Shown: piece after piece, positions 6,747 through 13,414 of the stretch
How positions within the stretch are numbered: the first letter of the stretch is position 1
Layout of the letters: every line of letters begins with the position of its first letter
DNA from: JAFALX01 sp036378495
Lineage (GTDB): Bacteria; Chloroflexota; Dormibacteria; Aeolococcales; Aeolococcaceae
Reading direction: 5' to 3'
Length of the DNA: 25,668 nt
Assembly: GCA_036378495.1 (NCBI GenBank)
Contig: DASUWI010000049.1
Coordinates: forward strand, 1-25,668
The notes under the pieces: model-generated
Told to the model about the DNA's origin: nothing
Seen by the model: only the letters and a program-made list of their open reading frames with translations
Database searches by the model: none
Program-made: the position numbers and the translations under genes

Positions 6747-7370
6747 TCACGGCCTCGACGGTGACGCTTGCACCCGCGACGGCTGCCCGTCGGGACCGAG
6801 GGAGGAGCAGAAGCCCAGCGCGGCCGCCCGGCGCAACGCCCTCAGCTGCATCACCCTCGTGTTGGCAGCAGTGGTGCGCATGGCAGCAGCCGTTTCACGG
6901 ACCGAGAACCCACGAAGGAATCGCAGTTCGAGAACGCGCCGGTAGTGCTCGGGAAGGCACCCGAGCACGCACTCCACGCTCCGCCCGGCAGCCTCGGAGT
7001 ACGCGCTCTCCGCAGACGGCGCGGCAAACTCGTCCAAGTCGGCGGCCGCCACGTGATATCGATCCCGCCAGTGGTTGGCCAGCTGCGTGCGCGCGGTGGC
7101 GAAGAGGTAGGCGCGCGTCTCCTCGGGTCGTGCGGTGCGGAGAGATGGCATCGCATGCAGAAAGACTTGCGATGTCACGTCCTCTGCATCCGGGCGGTTC
7201 CCTGTCCTCGAGTACACGAAGCGGTAGATCGGCGCGACGTTGGCGGCGTACACGTCCTCCCAGTCAGTTACCGGACCGGTGGCGGCGCCTGGCAGGCCGC
7301 TCCGCCTTGGTCCGCTCGCCTCCGCGACCGTCGCCGGCGCTCCGCTCGACACCCGCTGCTCTCCCGCCAT
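6747..7370 (-). CDS. ECF-type RNA polymerase sigma factor (first)
   Basis: A 207-residue sigma-70 family factor of ECF type. Region 2 is at about 40-105 (YAANVAPIYRFVYSRTGNRPDAEDVTSQVFLHAM...RAYLFATARTQLANHWRDR) and region 4 at about 130-185 (LGCLPEHYRRVLELRFLRGFSVRETAAAMRTTAANTRVMQLRALRRA). The helix-turn-helix of region 4 is intact. No anti-sigma gene follows; the 193 nt downstream to mazE hold no convincing gene. It is divergent from a MarR-family gene. The ATG at 7370 lacks a Shine-Dalgarno, whereas GTG at 7352 has GGAGAG at good spacing and could be the true start, removing six residues. The promoter upstream is unusually close to the housekeeping consensus. Confidence 0.88.
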   Translation of the reverse strand: MAGEQRVSSGAPATVAEASGPRRSGLPGAATGPVTDWEDVYAANVAPIYRFVYSRTGNRPDAEDVTSQVFLHAMPSLRTARPEETRAYLFATARTQLANHWRDRYHVAAADLDEFAAPSAESAYSEAAGRSVECVLGCLPEHYRRVLELRFLRGFSVRETAAAMRTTAANTRVMQLRALRRAAALGFCSSLGPDGQPSRVQASPSRP

Positions 7371-7375
7371 GTACG

Positions 7376-7402
7376 CTTGCTGCTGACATTCTCAGCAGCA
7401 AG
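7376..7402. repeat. 11-bp perfect inverted repeat at the sigma-factor start
   Basis: CTTGCTGCTGA (7376-7386) and TCAGCAGCAAG (7392-7402) are perfect inverted arms around CATTC. The repeat lies between the -10 of the sigma-factor promoter and its ATG. Transcription from that promoter would begin near 7396, inside one arm, so it is more likely a protein-binding site than a full RNA hairpin. Confidence 0.6.
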
Positions 7403-7431
7403 AGTATAGATAGCAAGATATCTACTGTCAA
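7403..7431 (-). promoter_or_regulatory. Consensus promoter of the sigma-factor gene with MarR-like operator in the spacer
   Basis: On the minus strand TTGACA (7431-7426), a 17-nt spacer and TATACT (7408-7403) make a near-perfect sigma-70 promoter reading toward the sigma-factor gene. An 18-bp inverted repeat, TAGATA-6-TATCTA (7407-7424), fills the spacer. Its size and AT-rich arms fit operators of MarR-family proteins, and a marR gene starts 48 nt away in the other direction. Confidence 0.65.
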
Positions 7432-7471
7432 GAATCTCGCAGCAGAACGGATACTTGGTACGATCGGTGTC

Positions 7472-8071
7472 ATGGCAGACACGGTCGAAGCCCTGATGGA
7501 CCGCCTGGGAGCACAGCGACCTGAGCTGGACATCTCGTCAATGGCCGTTGGCGGCCGAATTGGGCGCGTTGCCCTCCATCTCGGCAAGATTCGTGACGCG
7601 GTCTTCGCCCCGCACAAGATCGCTGCCGGCGAGGACGACGTGCTGGCGGCGCTTTGGAGGGAGGGCCCGCCTTACGAGTTGTCGCCGGGCCGGCTGCTCG
7701 CCTCGGTCACGATCTCTTCCGGGGGTATGACTGGTCGCATCGATCGTCTCGAACGTGCGCATCTCGTTGCACGCCGTCCCGATCCGGACGACCGGCGTGG
7801 CGTGCTTGTTCGCCTCACGGACGTCGGCGCAACGCTCACAGGCCAGCTCATCGAACGGTACCTCGAAGAGCAGAAGCGGTACCTGACGGTCCTGACCCCA
7901 GCCGAGCTCGGGCGGCTGGAGGTCCTGCTGCGCAAGCTGACGGTCGCAGCCGAGCGCTGGACTGCCGAGTCGGGCCTCGTGGCGGCCGGCAAAGCGACGA
8001 CGCGGCGGCGCCCCGTTCGTCCGAGGACCGCTCACACGCCAGGCCTCGCTGACGGATCGGTCAGCCGGTAG
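7472..8071 (+). CDS. MarR-family transcriptional regulator
   Basis: A 199-residue winged-helix regulator. The DNA-binding core is visible as AGEDDVLAALWREGPPYELSPGRLLASVTISSGGMTGRIDRLERAHLVARRPDPDDRRGVLVRLTDVGATL (about residues 52-122), with the MarR wing motif DPDDRRGVLVRLT. A C-terminal helix (RYLEEQKRYLTVLTPAELGRLEVLLRKL) serves dimerisation. The last 35 residues are basic and low-complexity. The ATG at 7472 has no Shine-Dalgarno, and TACGAT (7459-7464) ends 7 nt before it, so the mRNA may be leaderless. It is divergent from the sigma-factor gene and probably controls both through the palindrome at 7407-7424. The frame is open far upstream, but that part overlaps other genes and is not coding. 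Confidence 0.9.
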   Translation: MADTVEALMDRLGAQRPELDISSMAVGGRIGRVALHLGKIRDAVFAPHKIAAGEDDVLAALWREGPPYELSPGRLLASVTISSGGMTGRIDRLERAHLVARRPDPDDRRGVLVRLTDVGATLTGQLIERYLEEQKRYLTVLTPAELGRLEVLLRKLTVAAERWTAESGLVAAGKATTRRRPVRPRTAHTPGLADGSVSR

Positions 8072-8093
8072 TCAGAGCACGCTCATTGACGAA

Positions 8094-8118
8094 AGGGGAC
8101 CCCGCTGCGGGGCCCCCT
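8094..8118. terminator. GC-rich hairpin between convergent genes
   Basis: A 25-nt near-perfect palindrome (AGGGG, one mismatch, CCCCGC, then its complement) lies 23 nt after the marR stop and 31 nt beyond the stop of the convergent lipoprotein gene. No T-run follows. It probably ends transcription from one or both sides. Confidence 0.55.
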
Positions 8119-8148
8119 CAGAGCCGGCTGCCTGACCGCGCCACGCGG

Positions 8149-8502
8149 TCAGCGATCGCAACCGTCGCCGTCGCTCGGTGCGCCGAAGTTGTCGGCGTCA
8201 CCATCGCCGCCGCCACCCTGCGGGATCACGCACGGTGTCGCCTTGGGGGCCGGAGGCGGGGGCGCCGGCAATACGGTTGGCACGGGTGTCGGTGGCGCCG
8301 GCGGCGCCGTCGGTGCGGCTGTTGCGGGGACAGCGGTCGGCACCGCCGGCGGCGGTGCCGTGGCAGGCACAGGCGACGGGGACGCTTGCGACGTCGTCGT
8401 TGTGGTGGCGGCACGCGACGAGCTCGTCGCGGCGGAAGCACCACCGCATGCCGCAAGTCCCAGTGTGGCGAGGGCGGCCAGCCCCAGCAGGCGTGTGTGC
8501 AT
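8149..8502 (-). CDS. Small Pro/Thr-rich lipoprotein
   Basis: A 117-residue exported lipoprotein. The signal sequence MHTRLLGLAALATLGLAACGG ends in a lipobox (LAAC), predicting lipid attachment at Cys19. A Ser/Thr tract follows, then a long Ala/Pro/Val/Thr linker with repeated VPTAVPAT-like units (about residues 40-90), and a short Cys- and Asp/Gly-rich end (PCVIPQGGGGDGDADNFGAPSDGDGCDR). No enzymatic domain is visible; the two C-terminal cysteines may form a disulfide. The DGDADNFGAPSDGDGCD segment resembles acidic Ca-binding loops, but this is only a suggestion. GGGAG lies 8 nt before the ATG. A hairpin (8519-8558) and a sequence motif shared with the sigma-factor locus lie upstream. Confidence 0.75.
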   Translation of the reverse strand: MHTRLLGLAALATLGLAACGGASAATSSSRAATTTTTSQASPSPVPATAPPPAVPTAVPATAAPTAPPAPPTPVPTVLPAPPPPAPKATPCVIPQGGGGDGDADNFGAPSDGDGCDR

Positions 8503-8518
8503 AGCAGCGACTCCCGGT

Positions 8519-8558
8519 GATCGCGGCGGCGCTCGTTGAGCGTCGGCACGCCGCGATC
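8519..8558. repeat. Nested inverted repeat in the lipoprotein leader
   Basis: GATCGCGGCG (8519-8528) pairs with CGCCGCGATC (8549-8558). Inside it CGCTC (8530-8534) pairs with GAGCG (8538-8542). In RNA this would form a strong stem about 17 nt upstream of the lipoprotein start. Whether it acts as RNA structure or as an operator is open. Confidence 0.45.
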
Positions 8559-8573
8559 GTTGTGCACTGGAAT

Positions 8574-8589
8574 ACTCAACCGTGTTACA
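8574..8589 (-). promoter_or_regulatory. Shared motif, copy 1 (upstream of lipoprotein gene 8149-8502)
   Basis: In gene direction it reads TGTAACACGGTTGAGT. It aligns without gaps to copies before the second sigma-factor gene and the lipoprotein gene at 10198; all three share TA...CG.TTGA. It ends 71 nt before the lipoprotein ATG. Confidence 0.35.
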
Positions 8590-8886
8590 CCACCGACCAA
8601 CCGCATCGCTCACGCCGCACATGCACGGTGAACACAGTTCATGTAACCCGCAGCCGTAAGCAGTGATGGCGCAGCGATCCGCCGCTGCGAGAACAGTTCC
8701 GGACTGATGCCGCTCAGCGCGACGCGCACGGGGCGGTGATGATCGCGGGCTTCCGTGCGCGGTTTCCGCGTGAACGAGCCTAACCGCTCCCGCCCAACCG
8801 CCGAGCATGGCGTCCGAGCTCACGCACCACCAGAGAAAGCGACGTGTAGCACGATGCAGGAGCCGGTGGACCCCCATCCGCGACGG

Positions 8887-9477
8887 TCACCGGCACACGA
8901 CCGGCTCATCGCGCGCCGGGCTCATCAACAGGTCTCCGCCAACCAGGTTTCCCGTTGCATCGTCGACGAGAAACGCACCGCGCACCTGGCTCCATCCTGA
9001 CTGCGCCGGCGCCGCGACGGCCACCACCCAAACATTCGTTGCACGCTGTAGGGACACGTTGACGCAGGGACCGACCACATGCCGCACCGCGGCGACGAAC
9101 GAGGCACCATCCACGCTGAGGCCGCTGATGATCGGGCCACCGTATGGCAGGTGCGGGGGATGGCTCGTGACGAACGCCTCTGCCGCAGAGGTCGCCTGCT
9201 CGCGCGACATCCGCGGCGTGAGCATGGTGCTGGCAGCAACGGTCACCGTGAACCCGGCTATTTCCACCTGACGCTCCGTGACGTGGGATGGTGCCAGGCG
9301 CAATGCGAGCACGGGCGCCGCGATCGCAGCCGCCACAGCCAGAATGAGACCCACGACGAGGACCCTGGTGTGGCGACGCCGCGGCAGGGGCGTGCTCACG
9401 CGATGAGCGGTGAAGAGACCGACCAATTCCTCGTGGTGACGCCGCAAACGTGCGTCGAGGTCAGTCGTCGGAACCAT
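8887..9477 (-). CDS. Single-pass membrane protein, probable anti-sigma factor
   Basis: A 196-residue protein with a short cytoplasmic N-terminus (MVPTTDLDARLRRHHEELVGLFTAHRVSTPLPRRRH, residues 1-36), one membrane segment (VLVVGLILAVAAAIAAPVLAL) and an outer domain of about 135 residues that I do not recognise. The outer domain ends in a segment with VNVSLQRATNVWVVAVAAPAQSGWSQVRGAFLVDDATGNLVGGDLL. The gene overlaps the preceding sigma-factor gene by 17 nt. That coupling and the topology are typical of ECF anti-sigma factors, but the zinc-binding HxxxCxxC motif of the common class is absent. The role is therefore inferred from position. Confidence 0.65.
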   Translation of the reverse strand: MVPTTDLDARLRRHHEELVGLFTAHRVSTPLPRRRHTRVLVVGLILAVAAAIAAPVLALRLAPSHVTERQVEIAGFTVTVAASTMLTPRMSREQATSAAEAFVTSHPPHLPYGGPIISGLSVDGASFVAAVRHVVGPCVNVSLQRATNVWVVAVAAPAQSGWSQVRGAFLVDDATGNLVGGDLLMSPARDEPVVCR

Positions 9478-10003
9478 GTGGTAAGACCTCCATGAGCTCG
9501 CGCAGCGTCGCGAGGGCTCGGTTGAGATGGCTCCGCGCCGTGCCAGGTCGGCACCCCAGAACTGCGGCCACCTCGTCAAGCGAGTAGCCGTACGCGTAAT
9601 GCAGGCCGACGACGGCGCGCTGTCTCACCGAAAGCCGGCGCAGCGCCCGCCCCAGGTCGACGTCGGTCACGCGCAGATCGCCGTCGGCTTCCGGACGCTG
9701 GCGCCATCGGATGAGTCGCTGGCGGCGCTCGACGCGCGCGCGCCGCAGCGCTTGCCGGACGCAGATCGTCGACAGCCAAGCAGCCCGACGATCTGGCTGC
9801 CGGAGCGCTTCCCACGACCGCCATGCCTGCTCGGCCGTGTCCTGCACCGCGTCCGACGCTTGCTCGCGATCGTGCAGGATCGAGTAGGCCAGCGCCATGA
9901 GACGCGGGAGCTCGGCCTCGAGCTCCTTGTATTCGGCAGCGCCCGACGCACTGCTCAGCGGGAACACCGCGTTGCTCGCCTCAGATGACGGCGTGGACGT
10001 CAT
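9461..10003 (-). CDS. ECF-type RNA polymerase sigma factor (second)
   Basis: A 180-residue ECF sigma factor. Region 2 is at about 30-95 (LPRLMALAYSILHDREQASDAVQDTAEQAWRSW...RAAWLSTICVRQALRRARVERR). Region 4 is at about 115-170 (LGRALRRLSVRQRAVVGLHYAYGYSLDEVAAVLGCRPGTARSHLNRALATLRELM). It overlaps the downstream membrane protein, its likely partner. ATG 10003 is used here, but there is no Shine-Dalgarno. GTG 9967 (residue 13) has GAGG upstream and would fit better if the motif at 10024-10039 is a -35 element. The distance to the divergent lipoprotein gene is 194 nt. Confidence 0.88.
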   Translation of the reverse strand: MTSTPSSEASNAVFPLSSASGAAEYKELEAELPRLMALAYSILHDREQASDAVQDTAEQAWRSWEALRQPDRRAAWLSTICVRQALRRARVERRQRLIRWRQRPEADGDLRVTDVDLGRALRRLSVRQRAVVGLHYAYGYSLDEVAAVLGCRPGTARSHLNRALATLRELMEVLPHGSDD

Positions 10004-10023
10004 GAGAGTGTGGGTCCGGTGAC

Positions 10024-10039
10024 GTTCAATCGGTTTACA
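10024..10039 (-). promoter_or_regulatory. Shared motif, copy 2 (upstream of second sigma-factor gene)
   Basis: In gene direction it reads TGTAAACCGATTGAAC and ends 20 nt before the ATG at 10003. It matches copy 3 at 12 of the last 14 positions. If TTGAAC is a -35, the -10 would overlap the annotated ATG, favouring the later GTG start. Confidence 0.4.
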
Positions 10040-10151
10040 TGTCCTCGGCTTGCGGCTCTGTATTCTCGGGCCGACCTGTCCATGTCGCGCGCTCCGGTCG
10101 ACCTGGCACGCGGGCGGTCCAGGGAGCCAGAGCGCGACGGTGTCGCTGGTG

Positions 10152-10167
10152 GTTACACCGCTTGAAC
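10152..10167 (+). promoter_or_regulatory. Shared motif, copy 3 (upstream of lipoprotein gene 10198)
   Basis: GTTACACCGCTTGAAC lies in gene direction. From TTGAAC (10162-10167) an 18-nt spacer leads to GACAAT (10186-10191), which ends 6 nt before the ATG at 10198. This would make a complete leaderless promoter. Confidence 0.45.
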
Positions 10168-10197
10168 CATGTGACGCGATCGCTCGACAATGGGGAC

Positions 10198-10680
10198 ATG
10201 TGGCGAAGGCTGGCCTTGCTGTCACTCGGCATCGGACTTGGCTGTGGCATCGCTGGTTGTGGATCTCCCACTCCGACTGCGCCTCCGCATGGCAGTGCAT
10301 CGCCGATCCCGACCCCACCGTCAGCACCGCTGCCAAGCGCGAAGGGCGCCGTCTACGGAGGCGTCGAATTCTGTTCCGCGCTGGGCAACGGCCCGCACCA
10401 CCCGACCTATATGGGCGGCACGGTGCTTGCGCTGCGCGGGAAGCCTTCGTATTCGTATTCCGGTGGCTCTGAGTTGGTGGCCCTGCCGGCAACCGTCGCG
10501 GCGAGCACGTCTGTTGCGGTCGACCAGGAGTACCGGTTCGTTCTGGACCCCGGCGCTTACGTTCTCGAAGCCCGGCTTGGCGGTTCGAACGAGCCGGCGG
10601 ACACCGTCGGACCCTTCGCGTCGGTGACCATCACGGCAGGCGTCACGTCGTTCACGCCGATCCCGGACAACTGCAAGTAG
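10198..10680 (+). CDS. Secreted lipoprotein of unknown function
   Basis: A 160-residue protein with a lipoprotein signal (MWRRLALLSLGIGLGCGIAGCGS, lipid Cys near residue 21), then a short Pro/Ser/Thr linker and a beta-rich domain of about 110 residues. The latter contains GAVYGGVEFCSALGNG, LRGKPSYSYSGGSELVALPATVAAS, YRFVLDPGAYVLEARLGGSN and FASVTITAGVTSFTPIPDNCK. The pattern of short strands with LDPGAYVLEA resembles carboxypeptidase-regulatory or prealbumin-like folds found in extracellular proteins, but this is only a shape resemblance. Two cysteines, one near the domain start and one at its end, may form a disulfide. It is divergent from the second sigma-factor gene and carries the same upstream motif, so it may belong to that regulon. 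Confidence 0.75.
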   Translation: MWRRLALLSLGIGLGCGIAGCGSPTPTAPPHGSASPIPTPPSAPLPSAKGAVYGGVEFCSALGNGPHHPTYMGGTVLALRGKPSYSYSGGSELVALPATVAASTSVAVDQEYRFVLDPGAYVLEARLGGSNEPADTVGPFASVTITAGVTSFTPIPDNCK

Positions 10681-10762
10681 CGGCACGTCGATCCGGGCCG
10701 GAGATGTCGCCGTGGTCCGTGGAGCCATACGGTGCGGCGGTCCCGCAACGATAGTGGCGTCC

Positions 10763-10783
10763 TGTGTACACACGAATTATGAT
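10763..10783 (+). promoter_or_regulatory. Palindrome and -10-like box before the membrane protein 10814
   Basis: TGTGTACACA (10763-10772) is a perfect 10-bp palindrome, followed by TATGAT (10778-10783). The start codon lies 30 nt further on. No convincing -35 is seen. Confidence 0.3.
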
Positions 10784-10813
10784 AACTGCGCTATCAGACT
10801 TGTTAATACCAAC

Positions 10814-11494
10814 ATGCGCACTTCTCGATCGAACTGGGTCCCGACGCCCGCTTCGCCCCGGCCGCGGCGCGGTTTGCTGATCGCGGCCATCGTCGTTGCG
10901 GGCCTGAGCCTCGGTGCCGCAGCCGCCTGGCAGGTCTCGGCGCATGTCGCCATAGCGCCGTTCCACACGGGAACGGCGAGGTCGTCCGACCCAACCGGCG
11001 GATGGACGCGCTACGCCGGTCCGTCGGGCGCGTACGCGATCCGGATCCCGCCGTCCTGGCACCTCTTCGGGCCATGCGCGATCGGGCAAACGCAGCCGGG
11101 GCAGGGGAACGAGGTGCGCTTGGCCCCCCACGACGACATGTGCGGCGTCGATGCAGCCAACGACGACATCGTCATCGACGTGATGCCCGTCGCGGCCGCG
11201 CCACCGCCGCCGGCGTCGGCGCAGCCGGCGTGCGCGACGACTGAACCTGTGACAGCTGGTGGCCTCGCAGGGACGCGCGTCGAACACTCGTCAAACGCGT
11301 GCGGCGATTACCCCGCCGTCTGGTACCAGTTCACGGTCGGCAGCCGCGTGATCACCTTCGCTTTCGACCGGACCTCCGCTTGTGACTTCGTGATCTCGCC
11401 AGCGCCGCCTGCCACAGACTGTGGCGGCACCCGCGGTGACTTCAGCTCGACCCTGGACGCGATCGTCCAGCGGACCGCGGGTTTCGCTCGCTGA
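10814..11494 (+). CDS. Membrane-anchored extracytoplasmic protein, unknown
   Basis: A 226-residue protein with a short basic N-terminus (MRTSRSNWVPTPASPRPRR), one membrane segment (GLLIAAIVVAGLSLGAAAAWQV) and an outer domain. The domain opens with GGWTRYAGPSGAYAIRIPPSWHLFGPCAIG, resembling the start of PsbP/DUF1795-like domains (a Tyr-aromatic strand followed by P-x-W). Eight or so cysteines in the outer part suggest disulfides. There is a Pro/Ala linker in the middle (AAAPPPPASAQPA). The family is not certain. An upstream in-frame extension of 34 residues is not used, because the ATG at 10814 fits the signal-anchor better. It follows the lipoprotein gene on the same strand at 133 nt. Confidence 0.7.
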   Translation: MRTSRSNWVPTPASPRPRRGLLIAAIVVAGLSLGAAAAWQVSAHVAIAPFHTGTARSSDPTGGWTRYAGPSGAYAIRIPPSWHLFGPCAIGQTQPGQGNEVRLAPHDDMCGVDAANDDIVIDVMPVAAAPPPPASAQPACATTEPVTAGGLAGTRVEHSSNACGDYPAVWYQFTVGSRVITFAFDRTSACDFVISPAPPATDCGGTRGDFSSTLDAIVQRTAGFAR

Positions 11495-11636
11495 TGCCAC
11501 GCACGCGATGACGGAGGTCAGGCGAGCATGGCTGCGGCCGAGCGTACAGCGCTGATATCATGAAACACCACACTATTGATACCCCTTTCTCCCTTCCTTC
11601 CGTCCTTCGAGGGGTGCGCCCCGAGGCGGGAAACCA

Positions 11637-11666
11637 GGCGGCGGCTCGCCACTGCGGGCCGCCGCC
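11637..11666. repeat. Strong hairpin in the leader of the SAP-like gene
   Basis: GGCGGCGGC (11637-11645) pairs with GCCGCCGCC (11658-11666) across a 12-nt loop. It ends 26 nt before the ATG at 11693 and does not cover the Shine-Dalgarno. A pyrimidine-rich tract (11583-11609) precedes it. It could terminate upstream transcription or form leader structure. Confidence 0.45.
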
Positions 11667-11692
11667 AAGAATCCACGACGGAGGAGTGACCA

Positions 11693-12019
11693 ATGCCTCA
11701 GCGAAGCTGGAGTGCCAAACGAGAGCGGCAGTACGAGCACGTCAAGGAGGGGCTGCAGCACAGCGGCCGCTCGAAGCCCGTTGCGAGCGAGATCGCGGCA
11801 CGCGTCGTCAACAAGGAACGCGCGCGCGCCGGTGAGGCGCGCACCGCGAGCCGGAGCTCGCTGGCGGACATGTCGTCCGGACGTCGTGGTGGCCTGCGCT
11901 CGCATCGCGGCGCTGGAGGCCGAACCGTCGCGCAGCTGCGCAATGAGGCTCGCAGCCGTGGCATGACGGGCTACTCGCGCATGCGCAAAGCGGAGCTGGA
12001 ACGCGCCCTCAGCCGCTGA
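11693..12019 (+). CDS. Small basic protein with SAP/Rho-N-like C-terminus
   Basis: A 108-residue, strongly basic protein. The N-terminal half (PQRSWSAKRERQYEHVKEGLQHSGRSKPVASEIAARVVNKERARAGEARTAS) is a known conserved segment in small bacterial proteins often filed as plasmid-stabilisation or Rho N-terminal-domain proteins. The C-terminal 33 residues (GGRTVAQLRNEARSRGMTGYSRMRKAELERALSR) form a SAP/Rho-N-type helix-extended-loop-helix that binds nucleic acid. A basic Ser/Arg/Gly linker joins them. GGAGG lies 9 nt before the ATG. It stands alone, convergent with the PEBP gene. A role as a nucleic-acid-binding or stress protein is inferred. Confidence 0.8.
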   Translation: MPQRSWSAKRERQYEHVKEGLQHSGRSKPVASEIAARVVNKERARAGEARTASRSSLADMSSGRRGGLRSHRGAGGRTVAQLRNEARSRGMTGYSRMRKAELERALSR

Positions 12020-12043
12020 CCGCGGCAGCGGGCCCTGGGGCGG

Positions 12044-12571
12044 TCAGGGGGCGCCGTACACCGGAACCAGCATTGCCCTGGCGAGGATGTGCGCCAGTGC
12101 CTGAAACGACGCGAGCGCTGGGGTCGCGGTGACAGGGAGCCCGATCTCCGCGGTGTCCAGCGCCGAGACCACGACGTAGTAATGGTGGGGCGCATCCCCC
12201 GGGGGCGGGGCGGCACCGAGGTACCGGTGCATGCTCGCGTCGTTGGCGAGATGAACTGCGCCGGCGGGCATCGTTGCGTCACCGTCGCCCGCACCAGCCG
12301 GCAGCGACGTGATGTCTGCGGGGAGGTTGATGACGGTCCAATGCCAGAACCCGCTGGGTGTGGGGGCGTCAGGGTCGTACATCGTCACCATGAAGCCCGC
12401 CGTCGTGGCGGGGAACCCTGACCACGCGAGGTCAGGCGATGTGTCCTGGCCGCCGGCCCCGAGGATCCCGCTGCGCTGCGCGACGGCCAGCGTCTCACCG
12501 GTGGCGATGGTTTGGCTGGTGAGCTCAAAGGTCGGAACAGCGGGGATATCCTCATACGGGTTCCGTGTCAC
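12044..12571 (-). CDS. YbhB/YbcL-family (PEBP-like) protein
   Basis: A 175-residue protein of the phosphatidylethanolamine-binding-protein fold, bacterial YbhB/YbcL branch. Family segments are DTSPDLAWSGFPATTAGFMVTMYDPDAPTPSGFWHWTVINLPADITSLPAGAG (the DPDAP and HW-VxNLP ligand-pocket motifs), LANDASMHRYLGAAPPPGDAPHHYYVVVSALD and a C-terminal helix (ALASFQALAHILARAMLVPVYG). The function of bacterial members is not well defined. The GTG at 12571 is chosen because AAGGAGG lies 8 nt upstream; the longer frame into the divergent VOC gene is rejected. It has no export signal. Confidence 0.92.
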   Translation of the reverse strand: MTRNPYEDIPAVPTFELTSQTIATGETLAVAQRSGILGAGGQDTSPDLAWSGFPATTAGFMVTMYDPDAPTPSGFWHWTVINLPADITSLPAGAGDGDATMPAGAVHLANDASMHRYLGAAPPPGDAPHHYYVVVSALDTAEIGLPVTATPALASFQALAHILARAMLVPVYGAP

Positions 12572-12619
12572 CGCGATGCCCTCCTTGAATGGCCGAGCTC
12601 TCCGCACCAGTTTGATCGG

Positions 12620-12976
12620 ATGAGTGGCTTCCACACGGTCACGCCGCGAATGTTCGTGGCCGATGTCGAGCGCCAGGTTGCATTCCTGCGCACAGTGTTC
12701 AACGCCGCGGCGGAGATCGAACCCGGCCGGCCCACCGATGTGCAGATCGGCGACTCGATCGTCATGGTCAGCTCAACGCTGGAACGTGAACCATTTCCGG
12801 TCTTTTTGTATGTGTACGTCGACGACGCCGACTCCACCCACCGTCGCGCGGTGCAGGCGGGCGCGACCACGATCGAGGAGCCGGTCGACACCCCCTATGG
12901 CGACCGCCGGGCCATGTTCCGCGATGCCTCCGGCAACGTGTACCAGGTGGCGCACCGGCTCGACACCGTGCGCTGA
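12620..12976 (+). CDS. VOC-fold (glyoxalase-like) protein
   Basis: A 118-residue VOC protein. It has two beta-alpha-beta-beta-beta modules: PRMFVADVERQVAFLRTVFNAAAEIEPGRPTDVQIGDSIVMVSS and FLYVYVDDADSTHRRAVQAGATTIEEPVDTPYGDRRAMFRDASGNVYQVAHRL. The second has the common EPVDTPYGDR-RDxxGN pattern. It resembles PhnB-like or uncharacterised VOC proteins; the typical glyoxalase metal residues are not all evident, so the substrate is unknown. It is divergent from the PEBP gene (48 nt apart) and convergent with arsC. No strong Shine-Dalgarno precedes the ATG. Confidence 0.85.
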   Translation: MSGFHTVTPRMFVADVERQVAFLRTVFNAAAEIEPGRPTDVQIGDSIVMVSSTLEREPFPVFLYVYVDDADSTHRRAVQAGATTIEEPVDTPYGDRRAMFRDASGNVYQVAHRLDTVR

Positions 12977-12994
12977 GCTGTGACGCAGGAACGC

Positions 12995-13414
12995 TTAGCG
13001 CTGCGTGGCGAGCAGCTCATCGACGAGCCCTCGCACACGGCGATCGATATCGTCGCGGATGGGCCGGACCTGTTCGAGTGACCTGCCCGCAGGGTCCTCG
13101 ACCTCCCAGTCGATGTAGCGCTTCCCCGGGAAGAACGGGCACGCGTCGCCACAGCCCATCGTGATCACCACGTCGGAGGCCTCGACGGCGTCGTTCGTCA
13201 GCCGCTTCGGCCTCTCGCGGCGGATGTCGATGCCGATCTCGGACATCGCCGCCACCACCGCCGGATTGACCTCGCCGGCCGGTGCCGAGCCGGCGCTGCG
13301 CACGCTGATCCGGCCGGCCGCGTAGTGCTGGAGCAACGCTGCCGCCATCTGCGAGCGCCCTGCGTTGTGGACGCAGACGAACAGCACCTCGGGCGCTGCG
13401 GCGGTGCCGGTCAC
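12995..13414 (-). CDS. arsC: Arsenate reductase, low-molecular-weight phosphatase type
   Basis: Reduces arsenate to arsenite in the cytoplasm. The 139-residue protein has the CX5R phosphate loop at Cys14-Arg20 (CVHNAGRSQMA). A redox cysteine pair, Cys88 and Cys92 (MGCGDACPFFPGKRYIDW), marks the thioredoxin-coupled ArsC class. The general-acid Asp107 is in WEVEDPAG. The GTG start at 13414 overlaps the aquaporin stop (GTGA), so it is the third gene of an arsR-aqpS-arsC operon. All key residues are present. Confidence 0.95.
   Translation of the reverse strand: MTGTAAAPEVLFVCVHNAGRSQMAAALLQHYAAGRISVRSAGSAPAGEVNPAVVAAMSEIGIDIRRERPKRLTNDAVEASDVVITMGCGDACPFFPGKRYIDWEVEDPAGRSLEQVRPIRDDIDRRVRGLVDELLATQR

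Larger units (their letters stand above)
8503..8886. other. 384-nt gap without a convincing gene
   Basis: This stretch lies between the lipoprotein gene and the end of the membrane-protein gene. It contains the leader hairpin at 8519-8558, the shared motif at 8574-8589 and a 13-bp inverted repeat TGAAC-ACA-GTTCA (8629-8641). Open frames here (for example an N-terminal extension of the lipoprotein frame) are Arg/Cys-rich and do not look coding. I see no terminator with a T-run. Confidence 0.5.

Noticed and set aside
6200..7471. 424-residue upstream extension of the MarR frame
   Set aside because: It overlaps mazEF and the sigma-factor gene on the other strand and does not resemble protein; MarR homology starts after 7472.
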